A stretch of 64,000 bases of DNA, taken from assembly GCA_964459305.1 (NCBI GenBank), contig CAYWNA010000044.1, positions 1 to 64,000 of the forward strand. Direction: 5' to 3'. The translations under genes were made by a program, and so were the position numbers. Positions within the stretch are counted from its first letter, which is position 1. Each line of letters starts with the position of its first letter. This document shows positions 18,690 to 28,451 of the stretch, one piece after another. Under the pieces are notes generated by a model. It made no database searches. It was not told the origin of the DNA and saw only the letters and a list, made by a program, of their open reading frames with translations. Origin of the DNA: CAYWNA01 sp964459305 (GTDB lineage Bacteria > Planctomycetota > Planctomycetia > Pirellulales > Pirellulaceae).

Positions 18690-19301
18690 CTACCGAAGGA
18701 CGCCGCTGAAGGTCCCTTTGACAGGTTGCACTGCCCCGCTGCCTGTATTGAGAAGAGAGCCATCGACGATTTCAGCCGATAGCATCTTTTCGTCCACACT
18801 CGTGACCTTTAACTGTACGAGGTCCGAACTCGTGGCCCAGGTCGCTCCGTCTGGTTGCGGCTGTACAAACACCTGGGCTGCAATCGTCTGATTGGCCAGC
18901 TCGGCCAAAGATGCCGCAGAAACCTGCGCCCGTACGAAGACCGAGGGGAACGACTCTCTTTCTGCGTCCGGATAAGTCTGCAGTTGCAGCACGGCGGGAC
19001 GGCCCGACGTCGAGTGAAGAAACTGGGCGTAGCAGGCGTTAGACTGGAACGGCGCGTCGAGTGTGATGTCGGCGCTTCCGACAAGCCCCGCAGTATCGCT
19101 TATGGTGTCGGCGACGTCCTGCTTCACTTCCTCCGCCGTCTCCGTAACCGCTTGCTTGGCTTGATTGACCCCATCGGTGGCGGCTTCTTTGACGGACGAG
19201 GCAATATCGCTGAGATCCGTATCGCCGCATCCGATTGTCCATACGAGCATCACCGCGACCAACAAAAGGACCGGCAAGTTTCGGGCGGTTTTTGTGGGCA
19301 T
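18690..19301 (-). CDS. Lipoprotein with helical N-terminal region
   Basis: The protein is 203 residues. The signal peptide ends in a lipobox-like WTIGC, so Cys25 is probably lipidated. The next 50 residues form an Ala/Glu/Lys amphipathic helix (VKEAATDGVNQAKQAV), resembling stress-type helical repeats. The C-terminal half looks like a beta domain and has no motif I recognise. AGGAG precedes the ATG by 7 nt. The likely location is the periplasmic face of a membrane. Function unknown. Confidence 0.7.
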   Translation of the reverse strand: MPTKTARNLPVLLLVAVMLVWTIGCGDTDLSDIASSVKEAATDGVNQAKQAVTETAEEVKQDVADTISDTAGLVGSADITLDAPFQSNACYAQFLHSTSGRPAVLQLQTYPDAERESFPSVFVRAQVSAASLAELANQTIAAQVFVQPQPDGATWATSSDLVQLKVTSVDEKMLSAEIVDGSLLNTGSGAVQPVKGTFSGVLR

Positions 19302-19652
19302 CGCTCTGCTCCTGAGTGTGCCGAGTTTGAAATGACCGTCAGACGTCTATTACGTAACGATATCGATTCTTCTCAACCAGATCAAGCACCTCGTCGCGGG
19401 GCGACCTTGCCGTCCACCTCGCCGCCCGCGGCCTGGACACACGTACTACGCATAGGCCGGTCCTTTGGTTCGAGTCGGTCGCGGGGATGAGCAATTGACT
19501 GGGCCGTCAGTCGTGCCTTTACTCGCTATTCATCCCACTCGCCGATGAACCCGTGGACACGTTTCGCGGCCGGCTTTGGCGCGACGGAGACAGCATCGTG
19601 GGGCGGATTGGCAGCCCGTCTACAAGAACGCGACGAAATCCTCTCACGGCAC
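19302..19652. other. Intergenic region
   Basis: This stretch lies between the lipoprotein gene and the WD40 gene, both on the minus strand. A frame at 19519-20211 overlaps the WD40 gene in another frame and is not supported. I see nothing else definite. Confidence 0.4.
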
Positions 19653-21989
19653 CTAATCCGGCAACCGCCATAAGCGGATTTTGCCGCCTGTGGCGCCGGT
19701 GATCAGGCCGTGTGGGTCGGGCAGGAAGGCGATGCGCGTGATGTGCCGATCGGAGAAAGCGGTTTCGGCTTTGAGCGTGTCGTATTGCTGGCCGGTCTGG
19801 AGATCCCAGAGAAACACCTCTTCGCGGAAACCGCCGGAGGCCAAGCGGCGGCCGTCCGGCGAGAAGGCCACCGTGCGCACCGACTCGACGCGAAACGTCT
19901 GCACGGGCTCGTACGAGGTCAAGTCGAAGACGCAAAGCTCGTTCAGGGCCGCCGTGGCTACCAACTCGCCGCCGGGCGAAAAGTCCAGATCGGTGACTGC
20001 GTCCGTATGGGCGCGGAGTTGGTGGATTACTTTGCCGGTGGCCGTGTCCAAGACGCGGACCGCGCCGCTCGAGTCGCCGGTAGCGATCCGCTGACCGTCT
20101 CGCGAGATCGCCAACACATTGGCACAGTCGCCATCGCCGTAGGCGCCCATCGCTTGATCTTTCGCCAGGCTCCACACGAACACATTGGGCGGCCGCGAGC
20201 GTGCGGCCCACACCAGGCTGAGCCCGTCGGGCGACAGCCGGACCGCGGTCGGGGACATGGGTGAGTCGCCCACGTGACGCATCAGGCGGCCGTTGGTGGC
20301 GTTCATCACGGCGAATCGCTTGTCGTCGTAGTTGCAGATGACGAACTTCGGATCCGGCGTGATCACGATGCCGTTCAGGTGACTGGTCTTAGTGCGTTGC
20401 TTCCACACCTCTTGACCGTTGTCGATGTTCCACAGCCGGACAGTCCGGTCTTCGGCCGCCGAGGCCAGAAGGGCGCCATCGGCGGACACGGCCAGCGCGG
20501 TCACGTTTTCATTATGGCCTTCGAAAGAACGCACCAGCCCGGGCGGAGCAGCCAGCCAAGATTGACTGAGGGCGCGAATGCGTTCCTGCTCCTCGATCGC
20601 TTCGGTCAGCTCGGCCACTCGCCGGTCGATACGATCCTTCTTGGTGCCGATCAGTTGCGGACTGGCCGCGATGTAGTCGCCCAGCGCACGTGACCAGGCC
20701 GATTTGCGCGTGGACGCATCCGTCTGCAACCCCCAGTTGTACCAAGCGTCGGCCAAATCGACGAGGTTTTTCGACGTGCGGGGCAGATGCATGTCGTCAC
20801 GGGCCAGTTTCGATAGGCTGGTGTCGCTGCCGCGGGCCAGGTGGGCCAGTCCCGTACGCCAGTCTTCCTTCACGAAACACAGGAATTTGCCAACGGTCAG
20901 ATGAGCGTCCGCATCCTGGGGATTCAGTTGCAGCGTCTGATTGGCCTGGGCTACCTCCTGGCTGGTGACGACGTTGGCTAAGTCCACCGTCGCCGGTGCG
21001 AGCGCTGGCACGGCCTGGGCGGGTGCCAGTTGCGCCAGGCCACGTTGAATCGTGCCTTCGAGCTGCGCGTCGCTCACTTCGCGAGCCGCTCCGAGCGCCA
21101 TCACGTATAGATCCTCGGCCAACTCCGCGTTCCCGGTGTTGGCGGCATTCCGGGCGCAGGCGACGGCGCTCCGGGCCACGGTGCGATGCTCTTCTTGGCT
21201 GGTGACCGACTTGGCCAACTTGTTCAGCACTTCGGCCGTCAGCGCCGTCGTATCGATTTCGAAGCCACGTTCCATGGCACCAACGACCGACAGGCTCAAC
21301 GGCAAGTCACCCGCATCCATAGCCAGCGCGCGGGCTTGTTCGAGCAGCACGTAACGCTGTGCGGCGTCCTGCTCGCGGCCGGCCTGTTCCACCAGCGCCT
21401 CGGCCACCGACCGTTTGTCTTCGGCAGCGGTCGCGGAGCGGATCTGGCCGCCGCGGGTGGAGGTCAGTTGTTCCAGCGCCCGGGCGCGAGCTTGCGGATC
21501 GGGAACGACCACTCGTTCGACCACAACGCGAGTCTCGGTCCACGCGGCCATGCGGTCTCCCGGAGGCGATTCAGACTCGCCGGCGCCGGGCTTCTGCTCG
21601 CCTGGTTGCACCTGGTCCGCGTCGGCAGCGGGATCGGCCTCGCGGGTCGAAACGGATTCAGGCAAGACTGCGGGCGGAGCGTCGACAGCGTGAGTCGGAA
21701 CGATTTTCGGTTCCACGGACGGCGCAACAGCACCCCCGACCACCGCGATCGGGTCAGTTTCGGTTTCTGACGGCGAAACAAGCGACCGATCACCCTCAAG
21801 CACGGTCTCACTTGCATCCTCGGCCAGCGTCCACCCCTCCGGAACCTCGTGCTCCACCCGATCCTCCGACAGCAGCCACACCAGGACCGTCGTGACAAGG
21901 AGCACCACGAACAAAGTCGCCATACCGACAACGAGCGCCGGCAAGACCCACTGAGACCTCGCATCCGATTGCTCGAAATCGCCAGACAT
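19653..21989 (-). CDS. Membrane-anchored helical-module + WD40 propeller protein
   Basis: The protein is 778 residues. One membrane helix lies at about residues 17-41, so it is anchored by its N-terminus. An acidic Pro-rich linker follows to about residue 165. Residues about 170-480 form an all-helical module (YVLLEQARALAMDAGD, then FLCFVKEDWRTGLAHLARGSD) also found in the next two genes. Residues 480-778 are WD40 repeats, for example GHNENVTALAVSADGALLAS and AHTDAVTDLDFSPGGELVA. GAGGT precedes the ATG. WD40 repeats usually mediate protein binding; the partner is unknown. On which side of the membrane the propeller lies is not settled by the sequence. Confidence 0.85.
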   Translation of the reverse strand: MSGDFEQSDARSQWVLPALVVGMATLFVVLLVTTVLVWLLSEDRVEHEVPEGWTLAEDASETVLEGDRSLVSPSETETDPIAVVGGAVAPSVEPKIVPTHAVDAPPAVLPESVSTREADPAADADQVQPGEQKPGAGESESPPGDRMAAWTETRVVVERVVVPDPQARARALEQLTSTRGGQIRSATAAEDKRSVAEALVEQAGREQDAAQRYVLLEQARALAMDAGDLPLSLSVVGAMERGFEIDTTALTAEVLNKLAKSVTSQEEHRTVARSAVACARNAANTGNAELAEDLYVMALGAAREVSDAQLEGTIQRGLAQLAPAQAVPALAPATVDLANVVTSQEVAQANQTLQLNPQDADAHLTVGKFLCFVKEDWRTGLAHLARGSDTSLSKLARDDMHLPRTSKNLVDLADAWYNWGLQTDASTRKSAWSRALGDYIAASPQLIGTKKDRIDRRVAELTEAIEEQERIRALSQSWLAAPPGLVRSFEGHNENVTALAVSADGALLASAAEDRTVRLWNIDNGQEVWKQRTKTSHLNGIVITPDPKFVICNYDDKRFAVMNATNGRLMRHVGDSPMSPTAVRLSPDGLSLVWAARSRPPNVFVWSLAKDQAMGAYGDGDCANVLAISRDGQRIATGDSSGAVRVLDTATGKVIHQLRAHTDAVTDLDFSPGGELVATAALNELCVFDLTSYEPVQTFRVESVRTVAFSPDGRRLASGGFREEVFLWDLQTGQQYDTLKAETAFSDRHITRIAFLPDPHGLITGATGGKIRLWRLPD

Positions 21990-22300
21990 GTATCACCTCG
22001 TGAAAAGTCCCCTGCTACTATCACTATAACCGATCGCGGCGAGATTAAGCAACGTTGAACGCGAACCGCGTATGCCCCAAGGTTAGCGCTTTTCGTCTCG
22101 AAGTCACGTGTTTCGCCCCCCAGAATCTTGTGAGCTGCTCGCGGACGTGCCCCTGGTCCGCTGTGTCCACCCAATGCCTGGGTTCGGCGGCGCAGATCGA
22201 GGTGAACCAATGTCGCTTTTGATGCATCGACGAAATTGCAGAAACGGTGTCGTGTCTGGAGAATACTCCCACATGGCAGCTTCGTCCGCGCGTGACAGCC
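21990..22300. other. Intergenic region
   Basis: The region separates two minus-strand genes of the modular set. I found no gene, hairpin or repeat that stands out. It should contain the promoter of the WD40 gene. Confidence 0.4.
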
Positions 22301-24022
22301 CTACGGAGCGGACGTAGGTCGCCCCGCCTTTGCGAGCGTCTCCCCTCGAAGTCCCATCTGGAATAGAACCTTGATCTCCTCGTCTGAAAGCGCTCGGTCA
22401 AAGACGGCCACTTCATCGATGACGCCGTCGAAACGCCGCTCGGTGTCGTAGGCGCCGCGTCCAATGGTCAGCGGAGAGGGGGATGGCCGAATCGGCGCGG
22501 AGGCGTTTGCGGCACCCATCTTGACACCGTTCACAAAGATGCTGACTGACCGCGGTTCGCACCTTCCGGCAAGATGGTACCACTGGCCCACTTGCATGGC
22601 TCGCTCACACGATGCTCTCGTCCAGGCGCGGTTGCCGACGGTAAAGTCAGGTTTACCTGTTTGGTCGCATCGCAGCGTGTACCCTGAGGAAATCCCTCCG
22701 GCCCAGCTATCGTTACTCACGATATCATTCCTGTTCTTGCTCACTTTCCACCGTCGCCCCATGACCCAGACGGAGACCGTCACGGCGTCGGCGGGGTCGA
22801 GGCATTGGGCATTGCCGCAGTCGACGTAATCCCCGCCGCTGGTCAGTAGGAGCCCTTGGCCTGCCCTGCCAGGAGCAGATCTGCCGCCACTAACGATACC
22901 GGGATTGCCCCGGCCACTCAGGTCTCTAACTGACACGCGCTCGCCGTCCTGGAAGAACGTGTCCTTTTCGAAGGTCAGCACGAGCACGGCCCCGTTCGGT
23001 ACCTTCGAACTCGGTCGTGGCGGCCCCGAGTCAACTGCCGATGTCTCTTTGACTCCCGGTAGCTCCGCCAACCGCTCGTCAACTTTCACCCGCTCCAGAC
23101 CGGAAATCTGGGGCTGAGCTTTCTGGTACCATGAACCCGCATGGAGCAGCACCGCGTCGCGTTCGCTGTTTTCTCTCGTCTGCGCCAAGTTCCACCAACC
23201 ATCACCCAATGCAACCTGTTCCATCGCGTCGCTCGTGCCTTTCAGTTCCTTATGGGCCAGCACTTTCAGGATCTGGTCGGTCCCCAGAGCCAACATCGGG
23301 ATGCCCTTCCTCCAATCCCTTTTCACGAAGCAGTAATACTCTCCCGCCTCTTGATTCGCCTCGGGATTCGCGGGATCGTTCTCAAGCGTGACGAGGGCCT
23401 TCTGCGCTCGTGCGTAAGCCTCCGCCATTTTCTTAACGGCCTTGTCCCGAGCCACGATCTGTTTGACGAGTTGCCAATCCTGGGCTTTTCGCGCCGCGGC
23501 AATGCCGATGGAGGCAAGTTCCTGTGCGCTGTCGTAGTCGTCTCCGGCAGCGGCTTCCTCGGCCAACTCAAGAGCAACCGTGGCCAACGCCGTTCTCTGC
23601 GCGGAAGACCGCACAAATCCATCAGTCGTCTTGACCGTCGCGAGCTTTGCGCTCAACGCATTGACCTCGTACGCGCCGGCAATCTCGTCAGTGATTTGGA
23701 TCGCCAGTTTCGCATCACCAGCCTGAGTCGCGACGTCCCAGGCAACCCGAAGAAGGGCGTAGTGATTCGCGGTTCCCTGGTTGGTCTCTTTGGCCGTCTG
23801 AAGTAGTTTCCCCGCAAAAGCAGTTTTCTCTGCGGAACTCCCGGCCCCAGCATATTCATCGCCGAAGGTGTCTTTCACGAGTTTCAAGGCATCGTTCTGC
23901 GCATCGGCGGATGGAACGGGAGCCTTGTCTGCTGCGTGCAACAGACCGCTATCGAAAAGCCACACGGCCGTTACCAGAGCACAGCAAATGATGACGGGAT
24001 CTGCTCGTTGAGAAGCTGCCAT
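22301..24022 (-). CDS. Secreted helical-module + LamG domain protein
   Basis: The protein is 573 residues. A signal peptide ends near LLHAADK. Residues about 25-330 are the helical module shared with the neighbours, with the signature YYCFVKRDWRKGIPMLALGTD. From about residue 343 there is a LamG/concanavalin-like domain (AVLVLTFEKDTFF, then DYVDCGNAQCLDPADAVTVS, and FDGVIDEVAVFDRALSDEEI). LamG domains bind carbohydrate or protein ligands outside the cell. AGGGGAG lies 7 nt before the ATG. The N-terminal half is close in DNA sequence to the next gene, pointing to a recent duplication with exchange of the C-terminal domain. Confidence 0.85.
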   Translation of the reverse strand: MAASQRADPVIICCALVTAVWLFDSGLLHAADKAPVPSADAQNDALKLVKDTFGDEYAGAGSSAEKTAFAGKLLQTAKETNQGTANHYALLRVAWDVATQAGDAKLAIQITDEIAGAYEVNALSAKLATVKTTDGFVRSSAQRTALATVALELAEEAAAGDDYDSAQELASIGIAAARKAQDWQLVKQIVARDKAVKKMAEAYARAQKALVTLENDPANPEANQEAGEYYCFVKRDWRKGIPMLALGTDQILKVLAHKELKGTSDAMEQVALGDGWWNLAQTRENSERDAVLLHAGSWYQKAQPQISGLERVKVDERLAELPGVKETSAVDSGPPRPSSKVPNGAVLVLTFEKDTFFQDGERVSVRDLSGRGNPGIVSGGRSAPGRAGQGLLLTSGGDYVDCGNAQCLDPADAVTVSVWVMGRRWKVSKNRNDIVSNDSWAGGISSGYTLRCDQTGKPDFTVGNRAWTRASCERAMQVGQWYHLAGRCEPRSVSIFVNGVKMGAANASAPIRPSPSPLTIGRGAYDTERRFDGVIDEVAVFDRALSDEEIKVLFQMGLRGETLAKAGRPTSAP

Positions 24023-24293
24023 GTTCGTACTCCCCTGCGTTAAGGATCGGCGCCGAAATAGTCCCCGAATTCATGGTAGCCGAAGTCGCCAGACTTTGGT
24101 CGCTTGACATGGGAAAAACCAAACTCTGGCGAGTTCGGCTACATCAAGCAAATGCCGGTATTATTTCTACGGCGATCCCAACCATGGACGCTTTGCCGAC
24201 ATGTAGTCTTTGTGATAGTCTGTCGGGGTGGTGACGGAATGTCAAGCGAGCGGGGAGGCCTCGCTGGTGAACGAGGCCAAGCCTGGGACCGCT

Positions 24294-26582
24294 TCAACGG
24301 CCTGCGGGATTGAGTAGCCCAAACGTGATGTCTGTCGCCCGGTTTTCGCCTCGGTCTCGCGGACCAATAATAACTCCGCCCATGCCCAGCCGCAGCGTCA
24401 TCGGCAGATCCGCGCCGTTGAAATCCGGTGTCAACTGCAGTGGCATGGCAAACGGCACCACGCTCCAGGCTACGAGTTGTCCGTCAAGGACGAACTGATA
24501 CCTGCCGTTGGGGGCAAGGACGCTTACTAGCTTGCGAGCCGGGTCTCCCTCGATGTCGAATGCCTGCGCGTAGTTAATTGCCTTCGCCAGCGGCAGACTC
24601 GTCCGCTGAGTCGGGGTAAAGCCGTGGGAAGGCCACTTGCCGGGGCTTCCCACGTGTAGGCCATTCCGACTGACCGTGACCACGATGTGCCCTGTCCTGA
24701 ACGGATGGATGAACTGGACGCCACGCGCGTCTCCGTGGGCGCGGCGGTAGGTGCATGCCCATGCCGTGCCACGAGTCTCCCAACCTGCGGTGGCCTCAAC
24801 CAGGAAGCCGTTCGCACCACTTCGGCCGTCGCCGCGAGGCGCACTGAAAGGAATCGCGCCCGGCGTCAGTCCGACAGGCGGCTTTTTTGCCTCCAACTTC
24901 GTACACGCGGACGCCGACTCGATGCCCGGAAGGGTCCCGGCCGCAGGTTGCTTCGCCTCGGCGGGCGGCCTTTCTGATAGCGTGCCATCAGTCAGCTTCT
25001 GCACCGCTCCGCGAACAACCTTGAGCTTGACTTCGTGGAAAGAAATCAACGTGGGAATGCGCGAGTTTCCTTCCGTGCAGAGGCCCAACGACTGGGAGGA
25101 CGGAAGTGTAAAATTCTGCGGCAGAGAAAGAGCACTCTGCGGCCCTTCCCAGCGAAAGTGCGGCTGGCCATCCAGTACGGCCGTAATCGCTACAGCCGTT
25201 CCCGTTTGGCGAACGGATATGTTGAGTTCGTGCCTTTGCTTGTTTGTGATTTTGAAGGGCACACGACTCTTGTCGGTTCCAAGGGGTTTTCCATAGAGCT
25301 CCCCCACAGCGGTCATCGTGTTGGTCCTTGCGCTGACGGCAAAAAGACATTGTTTGGACTCCAGGGGAAGTACAACTCCGATGAGGTAGACTCCTTGTTG
25401 CCTCGTGAAGGAAACCTGTAGATCGTAGTCCCCCTTTGGTGCAAACGGGATCAAGATCCGGTCGCCGGTCTCTCTCGCGGCTAGCGTGAATTCGCCGTCA
25501 CGCGGCGTCCAGTTTCCGTGAACCCGATGTTTGCCTACATCCACTGCCGCAAGTGCATCTATCCATGCACCAGCGGCCGGGGGCACGGCCTTCTCTTCGC
25601 TTGTCGCCTCGGTCTCGCTGATCTGTTCAAGTCGTTTCTCGTACTTCTGCTTGACTAACCCACTTAGGCTGGGGACCACTTGCCGATACCAGTATGCCGC
25701 CCTGCTGCGAAGTCTCCCCTTCATGTCTTCATCATGTGTTTCGCCCAAATCCCACCAAGCATCACCCAGCTTGGCCTGTTGCGATGGAGTAGCCGGGATC
25801 TCCAACTCTCTGCGCGCGAGCGTCTTGAGTGCAGCGTCGGTCCCCAACGCCAACATCGGGATGCCCTTCCTCCAGTCCCTCTTCACGAAGCAGTAGTACT
25901 CTCCTGCCGCTTGATTCGCAGCGGGATTCGTCGGATCGTTTTCGAGCGTGGCGAGAGCCTCTTCGGCTTTACCGTGTGTCTCTGCCATCTCGCTGACCGC
26001 CTTGCCGCGAGCTACGATCTGCTTGACGAGTTGCCATTCCCTGGCCTTTCGAGCAGCCGCCAGGGCCATCTCCGCGAGTTCGTTTGCACGGTCGTAGTCA
26101 TCGCCGGCAACTGCCGCGTCGACCGTCTTCAGGGCAACGGTCGCCAGTACCGTGTTCTGCTTCGCGGTTCGCGCAAATCCGTCAGTCGTCTTGACCGTCG
26201 CGACCTTGGCGCTCAAGGCATTGACCTCATACGCGCCGGAAATTGCCTCGGTGATTTGCATGGCCTGTTTCGCATCACCGGCCTGAGTCGCAACATCCCA
26301 GGCAACGCGAAGAAGGGCATAGTGATTCGCAGTGCCCTGATTGGTCTCTTGGGCCGACTGAAGCAGTTTCTGCGCGAAGGCGGTTTTCTGCTCTGAACTT
26401 CTCGCCTCAGCGTACTCGCCGCCATACACGTCTTTCACAAGTGCCAAGGCCGCGTTCTGAGCATCGGCCGGTGGAACCGGGGCCTTGTCCGCCGCGCTGA
26501 GTACGGCGCTACCGAGAATCCATACGGCCGCTGCCAGCGTACAGCAGAAGATGAAGCGATGGGTTCGATGAACAGCTACCAT
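24294..26582 (-). CDS. Secreted helical-module + jelly-roll protein
   Basis: The protein is 762 residues. A signal peptide ends near VLSAADK. The helical module at about residues 25-330 is nearly the same as in the neighbouring LamG gene (DWRKGIPMLALGTDAALK). The next part, about residues 340-540, looks like a DUF1080/LamG-type jelly roll (GNWTPRDGEFTLAARE, and FHEVKLKVVRG at its end). A C-terminal region of about 200 residues (GFLVEATAGWETRGTAWACT) I do not recognise. A GGGAG is upstream of the ATG. It is probably extracellular with a possible carbohydrate-binding role, by analogy only. Confidence 0.8.
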   Translation of the reverse strand: MVAVHRTHRFIFCCTLAAAVWILGSAVLSAADKAPVPPADAQNAALALVKDVYGGEYAEARSSEQKTAFAQKLLQSAQETNQGTANHYALLRVAWDVATQAGDAKQAMQITEAISGAYEVNALSAKVATVKTTDGFARTAKQNTVLATVALKTVDAAVAGDDYDRANELAEMALAAARKAREWQLVKQIVARGKAVSEMAETHGKAEEALATLENDPTNPAANQAAGEYYCFVKRDWRKGIPMLALGTDAALKTLARRELEIPATPSQQAKLGDAWWDLGETHDEDMKGRLRSRAAYWYRQVVPSLSGLVKQKYEKRLEQISETEATSEEKAVPPAAGAWIDALAAVDVGKHRVHGNWTPRDGEFTLAARETGDRILIPFAPKGDYDLQVSFTRQQGVYLIGVVLPLESKQCLFAVSARTNTMTAVGELYGKPLGTDKSRVPFKITNKQRHELNISVRQTGTAVAITAVLDGQPHFRWEGPQSALSLPQNFTLPSSQSLGLCTEGNSRIPTLISFHEVKLKVVRGAVQKLTDGTLSERPPAEAKQPAAGTLPGIESASACTKLEAKKPPVGLTPGAIPFSAPRGDGRSGANGFLVEATAGWETRGTAWACTYRRAHGDARGVQFIHPFRTGHIVVTVSRNGLHVGSPGKWPSHGFTPTQRTSLPLAKAINYAQAFDIEGDPARKLVSVLAPNGRYQFVLDGQLVAWSVVPFAMPLQLTPDFNGADLPMTLRLGMGGVIIGPRDRGENRATDITFGLLNPAGR

Positions 26583-26774
26583 GATCCTGCTCCCATCTGA
26601 TTACAGTGGACGCCTTGCCGACTGAACCCTAACGGAAAGTGCGTCATCCTGACCAACGGCTGTCAACCGAAGCGAAGCCGGCTCTGCCCGTCGCAGCTAA
26701 CCACGCGTTCGCCCGTAACTCGCACCAAGTAGCCGCGGTGTGATTCGTATTGCGCGCCGCCAACGTGCGTGATC

Positions 26775-28451
26775 CTACTCGGTCCAATACGCGTATAGAC
26801 CTGCATTGCGGAGTTGAATTCGCAAACGCACGGTCTGGTTGTTTATCCTCCGCCAACTAGTTCCGTTGCGCCAGGTCACCGGCTGACGAACCTCATCGCC
26901 CGTCAGTTCGACGCAGTTAACCAATTCGAATTCCTTCAGTGCTGTGCCGTCGTCGGCGAGCACTTCGACGTTGGCCGCACCGCCTCGGTGGACATTCACG
27001 TTCAGCAGCAAATGCTCGCCGGTGGCGGTGAACGGTTTGGTGATCAACTGGCCGCCGTCGTCACCGGCATCCAAGGAGACAAATCCATCGACTCGGAGCG
27101 TCGCCAGGCAAATCGCAATCCAGCCGTCGTCAAAATCGGCTTGCTCTTCGGGCGTGAGGTTCTTCTGGTCGCGCACGCGACCATCGGGCCACATCTTGTA
27201 TGGCGGCGTACGCCCTTTGGCGCCGACGTAGTAGAACCAGAGTTCGTCGTCCATCACCACCGGACGATTGAGCGGGGCGATCTGCTGGCGGTCGTAGTTG
27301 CCTACCAGCCCCGTGTCCAGGCGCGAAGTTTCAACGAACGGCTTGCGGTCGCCCAGTCGTACCCAGTTTTCCAGACGCAGTTCGGGATCGCGGGTAAACA
27401 TCAGCTGGATGTCCTGAAAGCCGACCGTGTTATTCCGCGCGGGCAGTGCCTGGCCGGTCGGGTGATAGATCATCGGCAGGCCGATGTAAACGCCCTCGTA
27501 TGGAAAGACCGACAGCCGGTACGTTTCCGCTCGCCAAGTTGGGATGTGACGTTGGCCCTTGGGCGGTTTCCAGCCAGTGTCCGGATCGGGATCGTTGAAT
27601 AGCGGATCCTGCATGCCCGGATCGGCCAGGCGCCGGCGGATTCGCTGTTTCGCCAATTCCTGGTCCCGGTCATCCGTATGAAACGACAGCCGCGGCGGCG
27701 TCCATTGCCCGAAATCCTTGCTGAATGTGACAAAGGCGCTGCGGCCATACTTTGTGCCGTGTTTTACGGTCGCGATATAACGCTTGCCGAGTTCATCGTA
27801 GATCAGGCTCGAAGTATCGCTCGACGGAATCCTCGGCCCATCGAGCTTGCTCCAGTGAATGCCGTCTGGACTGACGACCGGCACGCGGTTGGTGGCTCCA
27901 AGCAGCCCTTTGTAACGGCGCCCCGAATCGGGGGCGTGCGCGTCGTAGATTACGTCCATCATACTGTTGGAAGTCCAGCGGGCGTGCGGGTCGAGCACGA
28001 AGAAGCGGTTGTTCTTCTTCGATCCGCCGATTTCAACCTGGTCGAGCATGGGACGCGTCCAGTGCAGCCCGTCCTTCGAGACGGCCAGGGCACAACCGAT
28101 CTCGTCGACCACCCAGTTGCTGTCACGGTAGGGAAACGCCATGTAGAAAAATTGGTAGACCTGATCGTCGGGCACCCACACCGGGGCCGAGGCCGTCTGC
28201 ACGCGAATCCCATCGGTGGTGCCTTCCGGCTGAAGCACCGCCCCCTTCTTCTCCGGCTGGTGCATCGTCCGCCGCAGGCCCTTCATTTCCTGTACACCGC
28301 AGTCGTCCAGGAACAATTGCTTTCGGCCGGTCCTGACGTCGATGAACTCCTCGGCGGCGACCGCGGTGGGCAATCCGAGAAACCACAGAGCGCCAAACGT
28401 GATTACCACCGTCGGCGCTATTGATCGGGTTCTCCATTCGATTTCAGTCAT
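26775..28451 (-). CDS. Exported beta-propeller glycosidase-like protein
   Basis: The protein is 558 residues. The signal peptide ends near TAVAAEE. The start of the mature chain (GRKQLFLDDCGV) and the repeated blades with SKDGLHWTRP, SPDGIHWSKLDGP and FSKDFGQWTPP match planctomycete proteins related to five-bladed GH32/GH43-type propellers. The acidic catalytic set cannot be assigned by eye, so hydrolase activity is inferred. A C-terminal beta-sandwich (about residues 455-558) follows. The ATG overlaps the stop of the upstream CocE-type gene by 4 bp, and AAGGAG lies 5 nt before it, so the pair is translationally coupled. Confidence 0.8.
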   Translation of the reverse strand: MTEIEWRTRSIAPTVVITFGALWFLGLPTAVAAEEFIDVRTGRKQLFLDDCGVQEMKGLRRTMHQPEKKGAVLQPEGTTDGIRVQTASAPVWVPDDQVYQFFYMAFPYRDSNWVVDEIGCALAVSKDGLHWTRPMLDQVEIGGSKKNNRFFVLDPHARWTSNSMMDVIYDAHAPDSGRRYKGLLGATNRVPVVSPDGIHWSKLDGPRIPSSDTSSLIYDELGKRYIATVKHGTKYGRSAFVTFSKDFGQWTPPRLSFHTDDRDQELAKQRIRRRLADPGMQDPLFNDPDPDTGWKPPKGQRHIPTWRAETYRLSVFPYEGVYIGLPMIYHPTGQALPARNNTVGFQDIQLMFTRDPELRLENWVRLGDRKPFVETSRLDTGLVGNYDRQQIAPLNRPVVMDDELWFYYVGAKGRTPPYKMWPDGRVRDQKNLTPEEQADFDDGWIAICLATLRVDGFVSLDAGDDGGQLITKPFTATGEHLLLNVNVHRGGAANVEVLADDGTALKEFELVNCVELTGDEVRQPVTWRNGTSWRRINNQTVRLRIQLRNAGLYAYWTE

